DNA from: Lucinisca nassula
Taxonomy: Eukaryota > Mollusca > Bivalvia > Lucinida > Lucinidae
Length of the DNA: 64,000 bases
Assembly (NCBI GenBank): GCA_963580285.1
Contig: OY757017.1
Coordinates: forward strand, 113,493,245 to 113,557,244
Reading direction: 5' to 3'
Position numbers and translations under genes: made by a program. Shown in pieces: positions 11,417 to 22,900 of this stretch (its first letter is position 1; each line of letters opens with the position of its first letter). Below the pieces are notes generated by a model that was not told the origin of the DNA, did no database searches, and worked only from the letters and a program-made list of their open reading frames with translations.

Positions 11417-12188
11417 AAAAATTCCGCTGAAGGCTATGTCGTGCCTGTTGGGGCGCAAAGGCACCCAACCATGATATATAGGTCAAGGTCAAGCACAGAT
11501 GCTTGCACAAAAGTTTCCATTCTTAAATGCAAGCTTGTACTAAGTATCATTAAGCTCTAATAATTCTTGAGAAATGAACTTAACCATTAGGGTGAACGCT
11601 AGGGTAGTCGCAATATTTTACAATGTCGGTGAACCATGAAATATGGATGATTGCATTTAAGTTGCCATCCACAGATACAAGTTTGTACCAAGTATCATTA
11701 AAGAAGCTCTTATAGTTCTTGAGAAATAAACTTGACCATTAGGGTGAACTCTAGGGTGGTCGCAATATTTTACAAAGTCAGTGAACTATGAAATATAGGT
11801 CAAGGTCAAATATGGATGCTTGCATTTAAGTTACCATACCCAGATACAAGTTTGTACCAAGCATCGTTAATAAAGCTCTTATAGTTCTTGAAAAATAAAC
11901 TTGACCATTAGGGTGAACGCTAGGGTGGTCCCAATATTTTACAAAGTCAGTGAACCATGAAATGTAGGTCAAGGTCAAATATGGATGTTTGCATGTAAGT
12001 TGTCATCCCCAGCTTCAAGTTTGTACCAAGTATCAATAATGAAGCTCCTATAGTTCTTGAGAAATAAACTTGACCATTAGGGTGAAGGGTAGGGCGGTCG
12101 CAAATGTTGATGCCTTGACAAACAGACAGACGGACAGAAAACCGGGCACCTATATAGCGCCATGCTAATAGCAGGCGCGACAAAAACA
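11417..12188 (+). mobile_element. Tandem-core element, family gamma, copy 1
   Basis: Starts 'aattccgctgaaggctatg', continues with about four units of 150-170 bp ('ggtgaacgctagggtggtcg', 'ccatgaaatataggtcaagg'), an ACAGACAGACGGACAG run, and a terminal hairpin GCGCCATGCTAATAGCAGGCGC. Copy 2 is at 13984-14945. Confidence 0.6.
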
Positions 12189-13690
12189 TAATTAAAAAAA
12201 AATGCCTCTGTCATGGAAGAAACTGTAAGTTGGTACAATATTCATAAAATGTGCTCAAAATTTATGTAGAGTACCAAAACTGTATACGAAATATGAGCCT
12301 TGCTCAAGCGGTTCTCCAGATATTTTGTTCACAAAGTTTCCTTATAGCCACAATGCATTAGCCTGAAAAGGGGCATAGCTATGTTATATATTTTCGGAAT
12401 TTCATCAAATTTACACCTTAGATCAGAACTATATACCAAATATCATGAGCCTAGCTCAAGCAGTTCTCCATACATTTTTTTCACAAGGTTTCCAGCTGTC
12501 GAGTCCTCACCGTTGTCTCACCTCTGTGGTTCTTTGATTTTTGTGTTCACGGAGATGTTGCACTGATGAGTTAGGAGGCCTTCATGCGGACTGAACAAAT
12601 TATTTGTCTAAATCGCGACGAAGTAAGGGCGAGGATTGTGGCCACGTAAAATCAATTTAAGCCCCCCAGTGGAAATCTTCCACTGACCGTTCCAAGGCGG
12701 CTCTTCTGTGGCGATTTATTTATGTTGTTGTTTGTTACTTACTGTGTGTATCACTTGTGTCTTTTAATTTTTGATGGCCATATGGCCATTTTGTGGGAAA
12801 GTAACTGTCCTTATGGCCTTCCTTTGTTTAGGTTTCCATTATGGTCTGGTCGCTTAATGTTTGTATTTCTTTCCCTTTGGTGTCGTTTATGGGTGGAGTA
12901 AGTTAATTGTATCAATTCCTGATCTTTGTTTTACTTCTACTTCCCTATAGCCAATGCATAAGTCCGAAAAGGGGCGTAACTCTATTATATATTTCCGGAA
13001 TTTCGACAGAAGTTAATCAGGTCATCTACACCTTTGACTCAAACTGCATACCAAATATCATGAACCTAGCTCAAGCAGTTCTCCAGATATTTTGTTCACA
13101 AGGTTTCCCCACAGTTACAATTCATAAGTCCAAAAAGGAGCATAACTCTGTTAAATATTTTCGGCATTTCGTCAAAAGCTAATCAGGTCATCTACACCTT
13201 AGACCCAATCTGTATACTACATATGATAAGCCTAGCTCAAGCGGTTCTCCAGATATTTTGTTCTCAAGGTTTCTCCATAGCCACAATGCGTAAGTCCGAA
13301 AAGGGGCGTAACTCCGTTAAATATTTTCGGAATTTCGTCAAAAGTTAATCAGGCCATCTACACCTTAGACCCAAACTGTATACTAGATATCATGAGCCTA
13401 GCTCAGGCGGTTCTCCAGATATTTTATTCACAAGGTTTCCCTATAGCCACAATGCATAAATCCGAAAAGGGGCATAACTCTGCAAAGACAAGTCCGACGG
13501 AAAAGAAAAAAATACGGGTTCACTTAATTTTCATGCTCATTCCATATATAAAATTTCAAGATCCTAGCACAAACCATTCTTCTGTTTCACATATGTATAA
13601 AGCGTAACGGACAGACAGACGCACAGACTGATGGACTGGACAGAACCAATATGCCCCACCAACTTCTTCGAAGTTTGGGGTATAAAAATC
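12189..13690 (+). mobile_element. Tandem-core element, family epsilon
   Basis: About six units of roughly 150 bp ('ctcaagcggttctccagat', 'aaaaggggcgtaactctg', 'aatcaggtcatctacacc'), an ACAGACAGACGCACAGAC run, and a terminal hairpin around CCAACTTCTTCGAAGTTTGG ending in GGTATAAAA. A Penelope-like tail is inserted at 12494-12942. Confidence 0.6.
12494..12942 (+). mobile_element. Penelope-like 3' tail inserted in an array unit
   Basis: 449 bp nearly identical to 7479-7925, ending at the same 3' terminus. Neighbouring units read 'aaggtttccctatagcc' uninterrupted; here 'aaggtttcc' precedes and 'ttccctatagcc' follows, so TTCC may be a short target duplication. It is 5'-truncated. Confidence 0.75.
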
Positions 13691-13983
13691 AGGGCACCCA
13701 GAGATGTAGTTATTGTGCATGCCATGCCTGCTTACCTTCCTGTACATCTGGGCCAAGTACCATCAATATGTTTCAAAGGGTATCCAAGATATGGTGATCA
13801 CAAGGTGGTCATACTGTTATATTTGAAGGGGAGATAACTCAAATACCATAGCACCCAGAGTTAAGGTTCTTAGGCATGACACGTCTCAACCTTGTATACT
13901 ATTGCGCCAAGTACCATCAAAATATCTCAAGAGGGTACTCGAGTTGTGGCCATCACAAGGTTAAATTGTCAGGCGAGATAACT
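13686..13983 (+). repeat. Tandem array, family delta, second part
   Basis: Two units of the delta family ('agggcacccagagatgtag', 'gatcacaaggtggtcat'). It lies between epsilon and gamma elements. Confidence 0.5.
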
Positions 13984-14945
13984 AAACAAGAATTCCACTG
14001 AAGGCTATGTCGCCCCTCTGGGGGCGCAAAGTCATCGAACCATGATATGTAGGTCAGGGTCAAACATAATTGCTTGCACAAAAGATTCCATTCTCAGATG
14101 CAAGCTTGTACTAAGTATCATTAATGAAACTCTAATAATTCTTGAGAAATGTACTTAACCATTAGGGTGAACGCTAGGGTGGTCGCAATATTTTACAAAG
14201 TCAGTGAACCATGAAATTTAGGTCAAGGTCAAATATGGATGCTTGCATTTAAGTTGCTATCCCCAGATTCAAGTTTGCACCAAATATCATAAATGAAGCT
14301 CTTAAAGTTCTTGAGAAATAAACTTGACCATTAGGGTGAACGCTAGGGTGGTCGCAATATTTTACAAAGTCAGTGAACCATGAAATATAGGTCAAGGTCA
14401 AATATAGATGCTTGCATTTAAGTAACCAACCCCAGATACAAGTTTGTACCAAGTATCATTAATAAAGCTCTTATAGTTCTTGAGAAATAAACTTGACCAT
14501 TAGGGTGAAGGGTAGGGTGGTCGCAATATTTTACAAAGTCAGTGAACCATGGAATGTAGGTCAAGGTCAAATATAGATGCTAGCATTTAAGTTGCCATCC
14601 ACAGATACAAGTTTGTACCACATATCATTAATGAAGCTCTTATAGTTATTGAGAAATAAACTTGACCATTAGGGTGCACGCTAGGGTAGTCACAATATTT
14701 TACAAAGTCAGTGAACCATGAAATGTAGGTCAAGGTCAAATATGGATGCTTGCATGTAAGTTGTCATCCCCAGATATTAGTTTGTACCAAGTATCATTAA
14801 TGAAGCTCTTATAGTTCTTCAGAAATAAACTTGACCATTAAGGTGAACGCTAGGGTGGTCGCAAATGTTGACGTCTTGACAGACGAACGAATGGACGAAA
14901 AACTGGGCGCCTATATTGCGCCATGCTAATAGCAGGCGGGACAAA
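13984..14945 (+). mobile_element. Tandem-core element, family gamma, copy 2
   Basis: Begins 'aattccactgaaggctatg', has five to six units with 'aggtcaaggtcaaatatgg', and ends in the hairpin GCGCCATGCTAATAGCAGGC. Longer than copy 1 by one or two units. Confidence 0.6.
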
Positions 14946-15440
14946 ACCCAGGGCACCCAGAGTCTTGGTTCTTTCACCTGACACACCTGCTTAACCTCGT
15001 GTACAACTGTACCAAGTACTATCAATATATCTCAGAGTATTGGAGATATGGACATCACAAGGTAGTGATATTTTATTGTAAGGGGAGATAACTTAAAAAC
15101 CATGACACCCAGAGTTGTGGTCCTTGAGCATGATACACCATCTCGGCCTTGTGAACAATTGTGCCAGGTACCATCAATGTCTTGATGGGTATTGGGGTTT
15201 CCATCACAAGGTAGTAATTCCATTTTAATAGAAGGGGAGATAACTCAAAATCTATGGCACCCAGAGTCGTGGTTCTTGTGCTTGACACGCCGTCTCAGCC
15301 TTGTGAACAATTGTGCTAAGAATCATCAATGTATCTCAAAGGGTATAGGAGTTATGGCCATCACAAGGTTTCGTCTACAGATGGACAGATGGATGCCAGG
15401 CTAATTGCTATATTCCCCTGAACTTATTCGGTTGGGGGAT
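14946..15440 (+). repeat. Tandem array, family delta, last part and 3' end
   Basis: Three units ('gcacccagagttgtgg', 'ggggagataactc') followed by 'acagatggacagatgg' and a terminal hairpin region CCCCTGAA ... TTGGGGGATA. Confidence 0.5.
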
Positions 15441-15605
15441 AAAAAGTAACAAGGACTGCACATGTGAAATCTGAAAGCCCTATCAGTTAACATTCAAAAG
15501 TTATGCCCAATGTTAAGGTTTTTGCGGAAAGATACAACAGACAGAGGAACAGACAGACCAAAAACTATATATGCCCCCAAATCTTCGATTCTTGGGGGCA
15601 TAAAA
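15441..15605 (+). mobile_element. Short beta-type element with 3' hairpin
   Basis: One unit ('gtgaaatctgaaagccc'), then 'cagacagaggaacagacag', then a perfect hairpin TATGCCCCCAA / TTGGGGGCATA at 15568-15602. Confidence 0.5.
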
Positions 15606-15653
15606 ATCTCGAAATTAATCAGTATAACCACAAAACAACAGACACTATTTACC

Positions 15654-15768
15654 AAGTGCTGGCTCAAATGGATAAATTGTGGGAGTTTTCCAGAGCTGCT
15701 TTGGCATGAAGTTCTGTATTAGGGGTAGTTCTGCTGCTAACCTGATTGGTGCATGATCTTGAATAATA
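15654..15768 (-). other. Exon-like open stretch, unrecognised
   Basis: Minus strand reads protein-like codons (QDHAPIRLAAELP, QLWKTPTIYPFEP) and ends at a possible donor CTTG|GTAAAT; a stop lies in frame just beyond. No clear polypyrimidine tract precedes it. I cannot name it. It could be a chance frame of about 38 codons. Confidence 0.2.
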
Positions 15769-15769
15769 T

Positions 15770-16039
15770 TCACTGCTCCACCTCATGGTATTACTATATC
15801 CAAATATCAGCTTTATTGCATGTAACTGACTCTTGTAACACAATTGTTGGGGTTCAGAGCTGAAACTGTGTTAAGTAAATAAACACTATTTCCAAACATA
15901 AATGTATAGTACAATTACAGGCACGACATACACAGACTGTATGAGCATGATCATTTGGGTTACGCAAATGCTGACAGACTGACAAATGGCTGGAATACTG
16001 GACTACAGTATTCTACTATAATGCATCATGCTTTGGGCA
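15770..16039. other. No gene seen
   Basis: AT-rich spacer before the next tandem element. Confidence 0.4.
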
Positions 16040-16850
16040 GTAGGCTCAAGAACAAGAGCTGTCATCATACTGAGCTGGCGAAGCTCGCCTGAAGTATCCC
16101 TGAGGTCATACGTGTATGTGGGGATATTGCAATATAAATGTCCAAAGGTTTATTTTTCATTGTACCAATTACAAACCAAATCCTTCATATGGTTTGGAAA
16201 ATACGAGGTCTTAAAAACTTTCATGGTGAAAGTCTGTGACCTTGACCTTGATGTCATGGTCATGGGCAAAGGTATTGATGAATAAATCTTTGGACCTATG
16301 TCAATCCTCATACCAAATATGTTCCAAATTCATTATTTGGTTTGGAAAATATAAGCTCTTAAAAACATAACATTTCTCAGTCCGTTTGTTTGATTTGAGG
16401 TTTAACATCCCCGTCCACACTGTATAGGTCATTTTGGAGAGGTTGCTTCCAATTTTTGGGGACTTTTACCCGACACTGAGATGGGTTGACATCTCAAACC
16501 CCGTCGCCCAATGAAACCAATAGGTTTTATAAGCATGGACAGTCTGACTCGCACCGCTTTACCTGGGCAGGCTTAGACCCTCTAAGCGGTTTACCAGTAC
16601 TTGTGTGCGGTCGGATATCAGCTCTGTGTGGAAGCATCATGCAGCCCATCTATTTCTTCAAGCCCCGAGGGCTGTTCTCAGTCTGTAACCTTGACCTTGA
16701 ACCAAATCCATCGCACAGTTTTGAAATTATGAGCTCTTAAAAAACTTTGACATAAATGTGTATTCCGACCCCGATTCCAACGCTGACCCTAACGGCGCAG
16801 TGCAACAGCTCTTCTTGGACTATAGAAGGCCATTTATGGTGATTTTTCTG
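16040..16850 (+). repeat. Tandem-core element, family zeta, with SINE-H inside
   Basis: A 5' hairpin-like GAGCTGGCGAAGCTC, then two to three units with 'tgaccttgaccttgatgtc' and 'tatggtttggaaaatac', ending 'acagctcttcttggac'. SINE-H (16387-16665) splits it. Confidence 0.45.
16387..16665 (-). mobile_element. SINE-H copy
   Basis: Plus strand 'gtttgtttgatttgaggt' to 'ttcttcaagccccgaggg'; the minus strand is the SINE orientation. It carries the plus-strand frame typical of the family (CGRISALCGS, then QPIYFFKPR). Confidence 0.7.
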
Positions 16851-17126
16851 CAATATTATATGATCCATCTTTAAACCATATTATATCCAAAATTATGTTA
16901 TAATTATGTTGTGGTGTATATCCTTTTTTTTTCAAAAGGGCGATGGGCGTTTTTATCTGATACCTTTGATGACAGGAACATTGCAGAAAAGGAACAAGAA
17001 AGTACATAATAAAATTTTATTTTTTCCTATTATGGTAGTGTGTACTGTCATAAACACAGTTTAAAAATTTGTTCCTTGAGACTAGCTTGTCAACTTCCTC
17101 TATAGTCTGTTTTAAATCTCTATTAA

Positions 17127-17395
17127 GGGGAATTGGAACACCTTCAGGGGAGACAACTATTGCAAAAGTATTTTTGTCTCCTATTTTTATAGGGGTCATC
17201 TCTAAAAGAAAAGAATTTGCTCCGAAGGCGCAAATTCTTTCCTTTAAGAGAAGACCCCTTTTTCAGTGCGACAGGTCTTATAGAAAAGCGAACAGGAAGT
17301 CCCGAAAGTGGTCTCCCTTTGAAAAGTGGTCTCCCTTTGAAAAATGGTGAAAAAATCTGCCAGGTGTTTCCATTCCCCATAAGTGTGTCCTTAAC
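17127..17395. mobile_element. MITE family R, copy 1
   Basis: Outer inverted repeats GGGGAATTGGAACACCT and AGGTGTTTCCATTCCCC surround an internal palindrome AAGAATTTGCTCC / GCGCAAATTCTTTC. A 20-bp piece ('gtggtctccctttgaaaa') is duplicated near 17310-17345. Copy 2 is at 20785-21038. Confidence 0.7.
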
Positions 17396-17600
17396 CCTTA
17401 TCCCGCTGAACATGACAGTCCCTAACTTTGCAAATAGTGTAAATCAAGATAAGATGGCTTCTGGTGTTCTGAAGAAGCCATTTGATTAGAAAGAACACTG
17501 TCATGCATTTGAATAAAAATACTATATCAAGTAAATTGATTGGTTGATAGTAAGAAATGGGTGTGGTTAAATTTATTCAGCAGGATAAAGATTAATATAC
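17396..17600. mobile_element. MITE family P, diverged copy
   Basis: Begins TTAACCCTTATCCCGCTGAAC, includes a degraded central hairpin (GATGGCTTCT ... AGAAGCCATTTGATT), and ends ATTCAGCAGGATAAAG. The family is defined best at 20172-20386. Confidence 0.5.
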
Positions 17601-17734
17601 ACTGTTCTGCGTAATATGCAGAGTACTGACGTAAATTATGGAATATTTTCTCCTTATTCCTTGTTACATATGAACCTTGAATGAAACTAACTGCACATGA
17701 GTACCGGTAAACTGCTTAGGAGGTCAAAGACTGC

Positions 17735-17922
17735 CCAGGCAAAGTGGTGCGAGGCGAGTTGGACCGTCACTACTTTTAAAGCCTACTGGTTTCATTGGGA
17801 GGTAGGGATTGAGATGTCGTTTCATCTCAATGTCAGGTAAAAGTCCCAAAAAATTGGAAGCAATGTCTCCAAAATTACCTAAATAGTGTTGACGGGGACA
17901 TTAAGCCTCCGATCAATCAATC
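17735..17922 (+). mobile_element. SINE-H, 5'-truncated
   Basis: SINE orientation on the plus strand: starts 'ccaggcaaagtggtgcgag', ends 'gttgacggggacattaagcc'. The head is missing. Confidence 0.65.
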
Positions 17923-17941
17923 TGAAAACATTTTTAATTTA

Positions 17942-18136
17942 AAAGGTTTCATTTCTCTTTTTCTGTGTGTTTTCTTCACCCAGGGCCCCCCCTGTAGCAG
18001 ACGATCTTTGGGACAGTTCATAAGTGGTCTTACAGACAGCTTTAGAACATTTCCCAGTGCTCTTAATACAGAAATTTTGCAATATATTAAAAATCTCCTT
18101 CAACGCATCAACTAAAAACAGCCTTAACTCTTGTCT
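17942..18136 (-). other. Exon-like ORF, possible terminal exon, unrecognised
   Basis: Minus strand: after an acceptor-like TTGTTTTGTTCAG (18151-18137 region) comes an open frame of about 64 codons (RQELRLFLVDALKEIFNIL, CKTTYELSQRSSA) ending at TAA. It is charged and helix-like and lies immediately next to a SINE-H. I cannot assign a family. The gene would lie 3' of RAB5IF on the same strand if real. Confidence 0.3.
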
Positions 18137-18189
18137 ACTGAACAAAACAATTTAGATCCAGAACTGAAGAAGTCGTCTGATCAGGAACT

Positions 18190-18400
18190 ACAGTCCAACC
18201 TGTGTTAAGCAAGCACCTAAGGGATAATCAAAATGTGCTTGTTTAACAGGTGCTTGCTTAATACAGGTGAGTTTTAATGCATTTCCTTTTACTGGGAAAC
18301 AAAAGCATGCTTGCTTTTCCTTTTACTGGGAAACATAAGCATTCTTGCTTAAGACAGGTTACTTGCTTAATAGAGGTGGCCACTATGACAGGTTTTACTG
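18190..18400. repeat. Imperfect palindromic repeat
   Basis: CCTGTGTTAAGCAAGCACCT pairs with AGGTGCTTGCTTAATACAGG; then 'ttttactgggaaacaaaagc' is repeated twice. A MITE-like hairpin of unknown family. Confidence 0.5.
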
Positions 18401-18414
18401 TACTTTAGACAAAT

Positions 18415-19075
18415 CAAATTACTTGATATAATGTTTCATACAAATTTGCAAACTGCTTGATAGTGTAGGGTAATTTGATTGGTCTAAAGTCAGAAATGTG
18501 TATAGCTAATGTATTAAGAGGATAAGGATTTCATAATCAGTGGTAACTTGAACCACCAGGATCAGCAACATAATAAAATCAGAGTTCCAGCTCTCTGCCA
18601 GTAGTTTCCACTGTGTGCTAACATAAAAAGCTCAGGCATGGTTGCCATAGCTCCAGGTAAGGAAAATCCTGGAATACTTCTCCATATTTCTCTTGATCCT
18701 AATATCCTAATGAAAAAATTAATATGGCACTCATTTCTGATTATCAACCCATCAAATTACTTGATATAATGACTTTAGCAAATTCACAAACTGAATGACA
18801 AACAGTGTAGATCCAGATCAGATGGCTTCTCCAGAAGCCATCTGATCTGGATCTACATTGTTTGCGAATTTATAGCTTAAATTTAAGGCTTAACTCTTCT
18901 CTTGCTCAATATTCAGATAAGCCACACCCGTTTCTGACTTTGAACCAATCAGATTACTTAATGTAATTTATTCCTACAAATTCATAAACTAAATGTCAAA
19001 CAGTGTAGATCCTGATCAGAGTTATGGCTTAAATTGTATTCAGCAGGCTAAAGGTTTAGTTTGAGAACTGTACTT
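18415..19075. mobile_element. MITE family P cluster
   Basis: Two or three copies. One centres on the near-perfect hairpin at 18795-18865 (AGATGGCTTCTCCAGAAGCC with arms AACAGTGTAGATCC / GGATCTACATTGTTT); a partial copy is at 18890-19060. Between them 18562-18700 is unique and shows a minus frame (SREIWRSIPGFSLPGAM) that I could not identify. Confidence 0.5.
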
Positions 19076-19299
19076 TTTACGATGCCTTTAATATGGTGAT
19101 TCTAATATTAAAGTACCAACAGTCCAGTGATACCAACAAAGTAGAAGAGGAGGCAATGATCACAAATTTATGTAATTACCTTACAAGAAGGGGAAAGAAG
19201 GATACAAATGGTGCACAACCTACGTTTCTAACAAGAGATACTGAAACTATCCCTTTTTTATCCTTTTTATGACTCCTTTTCATAGCCCCAGATAAGAGA

Positions 19300-19390
19300 G
19301 GGTATCCACATATTATTTTCCTTTTTTTCCGCAAAAAAATATGTTGTGGGTACTCATTAGAAGCTTCAAATGAGTACCCACAACACAAAT
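19300..19390. repeat. Palindrome family Q
   Basis: TTGTGGGTACTCATTAGAAG and its complement TTGAATGAGTACCCACAAC form an inverted repeat. Other members: 19690-19762, 38938-39005, 59708-59790; partial ones at 27415, 34210, 37800, 39108, 39255. Confidence 0.6.
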
Positions 19391-19555
19391 AAGAAAAATA
19401 TCAGTACTTTTCCTATGAAAAAAATCACCCTATCTGGAGCTTTTCTTATCTTAAGACACAGTTCAAACTGCTGAGTGGTTTCACTGGATCTTTGTTAATT
19501 TCATATCCACTAAGGAACCATTAAGTACGTTCTATTTTAAATAAATGCATGTACA

Positions 19556-19906
19556 ATAGAACTTCGATGGCTCGAACACCGATGGCTCATTTACCATGGC
19601 TGAGTCGAACCCGTTCTTGAGTACCTATGTAATTTCTCTACTTAAGAAATAGGGAGGGTAAAATGTTGGATATTTTCGTCTTTTATCTTGCAAATGGACA
19701 CAGTGTGTACTCATTAGAATCGCCTCGATGTGGCGATTCTAATGAGTACACACAGCATACATTTTTCATTATAGAACAACGAAAAGATGTCTTAAAGTAT
19801 ATCGTTATGCCTCCTGCCAGTAGCCTTCAGTGGCTCGAACTACCCCTGTCTCGAACAGATTTTCTTGGTCCCAAAGGTGTTCGAGCCATTGAAGTTTGAC
19901 TGTATT
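19556..19906. mobile_element. MITE family T with nested palindrome
   Basis: Ends are inverted repeats of AACTTCGATGGCTCGAACACC (left) and GGTGTTCGAGCCATTGAAGTT (right). A near-perfect family-Q palindrome (19690-19762, ACTCATTAGAATCGCC / GGCGATTCTAATGAGT) sits inside. It lies just past the RAB5IF stop codon and would fall in its 3' UTR or just beyond. Confidence 0.65.
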
Positions 19907-19954
19907 TGGCTTGGTGGTAATGAACACAGATGTCTGTTGGTGAGGAGGTGCCTG

Positions 19955-19999
19955 TCAAGTCTCTGAATGAACTGATGAATACAATAAAATCCATAAAAC
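19955..19999 (-). CDS. RAB5IF: RAB5IF exon 4 (last coding exon)
   Basis: After a strong pyrimidine tract and acceptor CCTTTCAG come 14 codons VLWILLYSSVHSET and TGA. The V-W-I---Y---H spacing matches the family's C-terminal end. It was found by phase and spacing, so it is slightly less certain than exons 2 and 3. Confidence 0.85.
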   Translation of the reverse strand, partial: VLWILLYSSVHSET

Positions 20000-22900
20000 C
20001 TGAAAGGAAAAGGGAAAAACAGTAAACCAGACATTCGATATGACATAGAAACTCGTTATAATAACAATAACAAAGGGAAAAATAGTAAACAAGACATTCG
20101 ATACAACATAAACTTCGTTATAATAACAATTTCAACGGGTTAACTAGGTCATTAGAGATTTTTTTATGCTTTAACCCTTATCTTGCTGAATATTCATTTA
20201 AGCCACACCCATTTCTGTCTATCAACCAATCAAATAACAGTATGTAATTTATTGCTACAAATTCAAAAATTGAATGTCAAACAGTGTAGAACCTGATCAG
20301 ATGGCTTCTTCAGAAGCCATCTGATCTGGATCTCCACTGTTTTAAAAGATGGGGGTTGTCGTGAACAGCAAGATAAGGGTTTAGAAACGAACCTTGTGAA
20401 CATTAGTTAGAATCGCCTCATTGAGGCTTTTCCAACATATGATCACAACATTTGTTTCTTGGAGTGATTAAGGGCAAAACACCTTTAATTACCTATAACA
20501 TACTACATCTTTAAGAAGGGCAGTTGTCATTTTTTGGTGAAATAATGGGTACTGTACTGATGAAAGGCTTATGTATAAGCCTGCCAATGGAAAGTGTAGT
20601 GGGGTAAAATAACTGGCTCGACATGACAAAAAAACACCTTTATTAGATGGGTTCTTAACAGCAGCAAATTCTTAATAATAGCAAAATGTTTAACAAGGCT
20701 AAGTAAAACGTCTTATTATAACACAAACTTTTGCATGACTCACAACAGTAGTGCCATAAAGAGACTGTACTGTATATAAAGCTCCATTTAAGGGAAATGG
20801 GAACACCTTCAGGGGAGGCAACTCCTGCAAAAAGTATTTTTGTCTCCCATGTCAATAGGGGTCAACTCCTAAAGGAAAGAATTTGCTTCTGAGAAGCAAA
20901 TTCTTTCCTTTAAGAGCAGACCTCTTTTTTCAGTGGGACAGGGCTTACAGAAAAGCACACAGGAAGTTCTGAAAGTTGTCTCCCTTTGAAAAATAGTGGA
21001 CAAATCTGCCAGGTGTTCCCATTCCCCTTATGGGTTAGGGAAATACATTTATTATATAATATAACTCATTTAGTAGAAAGGTTTTGTTTGTTTGATTTGA
21101 GGTTTAATGTCCCCATCAACACTCTATAGGTCATTTTGGAGACATTGCTTCCAATTTTGTGGGACTTTTACCCGACATTGAGATGAAATGACATCTCAAG
21201 CCCTGTTGCCCAATGAAAACCATAGGGTTTGTAAGCATGGACGGACCAACTTGCACCCCTTTGCCTGGGCAGGCTTTGATCCTCTTAGCGATTTACCAGT
21301 GCTCATGTGCAATCGGTTTCAGCTCTGCGTGGAAGCGTCATGCACTACATGCAGCCCATCTATTTCTTCAAACTCCGATGGGCGGGGGCGAATTAGTAGG
21401 AAAGGTCATGTCTTAAATATGATATGACCATGTATGTTATAATACATGGCTGCTTGTGTGTACCGTAATGACATTGGCTGTGACAATGCCATGTTTCCCC
21501 TGAAACTGATTTGAACTCCTTCAGCAATAAAATTGGATTAAAAATCAATTATCATTATATGATAAACAGAATCTAACCCTGATGGTCATTTCATACAAAA
21601 TTTATGAAACTCACTGGAGTCACATTTCATAGGAAATGACCACACATGTAAGCTCCTCTATATATGACACCCCAAAAACTTTAAAAACCTTTTGTCTGGG
21701 TAGCTAATATAGCTGTTTAGCTTTTGGTGCTGTCAACCTCTTGGGGAAAAGCAATATCTCTTCCCACACTTTTTGGATCCTTGTTTGTTAGATTTGAGGT
21801 TTAACATCCCTGTCAACACTATTAAGGTCATTTTGGAGATGTTGCTTTCAATTTTGTGAGACTTTTACCCGACACTCAGATGAAATGACATCTCAATCCC
21901 TGCCACCCGATAAAACCAATAGGGTTTATATGCCGACTCGCACCACTTTGTCTGTTGAGTTTACCAGTACTAGTGTGCAGTCAGTTTCATCTCTGTGTGG
22001 AACCCTCATGCAGTCCAATCTATTTCTCCAAACCCCAATGGATGGGACAAAACTTTATTGGAATCTATTGTGTTTCAATCTAACTTAAGTGATACACGTA
22101 TATTACCAGCTCTTGTGTCCATGCGACTACCACTGACAATGGCTAATAAAGTTAAAGTACCGTATTCGACCTAATTACCGCACATGCTCCTATAAGCGCA
22201 CACCAAATCTATTTTTGAAAAGGAAATGCATAAGCGCACACTTTACAGTAACCTCCCCATGGAAGCTCTCACAGTAAATCTATAAAAAAAACTTACGGTT
22301 ATTTCTTCAACAGTGAAGGCAATGCTTTAGTATCCTTTTCCGTCCCATTATCAGCATGCATCATCTCAGAAGCTATTGTTTTCGCATCGAGTGTGCGCTA
22401 ATTAGGTAGATTTTTCACTGTGATTTTTTGACACGATTTTGAAAACACTAAGCGCACGGTGCGATTATTAGGGCGAATACGGTAAGCACAATCAGGGTTT
22501 GTATGAAATGCACTTAGCCCCCGCCCATCGGGGCTTGAAGAAATATGCCCATCGGGGCTTGAAGAAATATATGGGCTGCATGATGCTGCCACGCAGAGCT
22601 GAATCCGACCCGCAAACTATTACTGGTAAACCACTTAGAGGATCTAAGCCTGCCCAGGCAAAGCGGTGCGCACGAGTTGGACCGCCCATGCTTATAAAAT
22701 CTATTTGTTTCATTGGGCGACAGGGCTTGAGATGTCATTTCATCTCAATGTCGGGTGAAAGTCCCACAAAATTGGAAGCAACGTCTCCAAAATGACCTAT
22801 ACAGTGTTGACGGGGACGTTAAACCTCAAATCTAACAAAAGCTTATTTAAAGCCATGCTTTTCTTGTCACTTTGGCATCAGAGTGCTGGGTAAAAGGGCT

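Noticed and set aside
18137..18185. TTCAG followed by TTCTGGATC as an alternative last exon for RAB5IF
   Set aside because: It gives only Phe-Trp-Ile then a stop; the exon at 19999-19955 has a better acceptor and full C-terminal match.
20570..20625. CTGATGA followed by a stem (AGGCTTAT / ATAAGCCT)
   Set aside because: No GAAA follows the stem, and the sequence is the ordinary 3' part of SINE-B.
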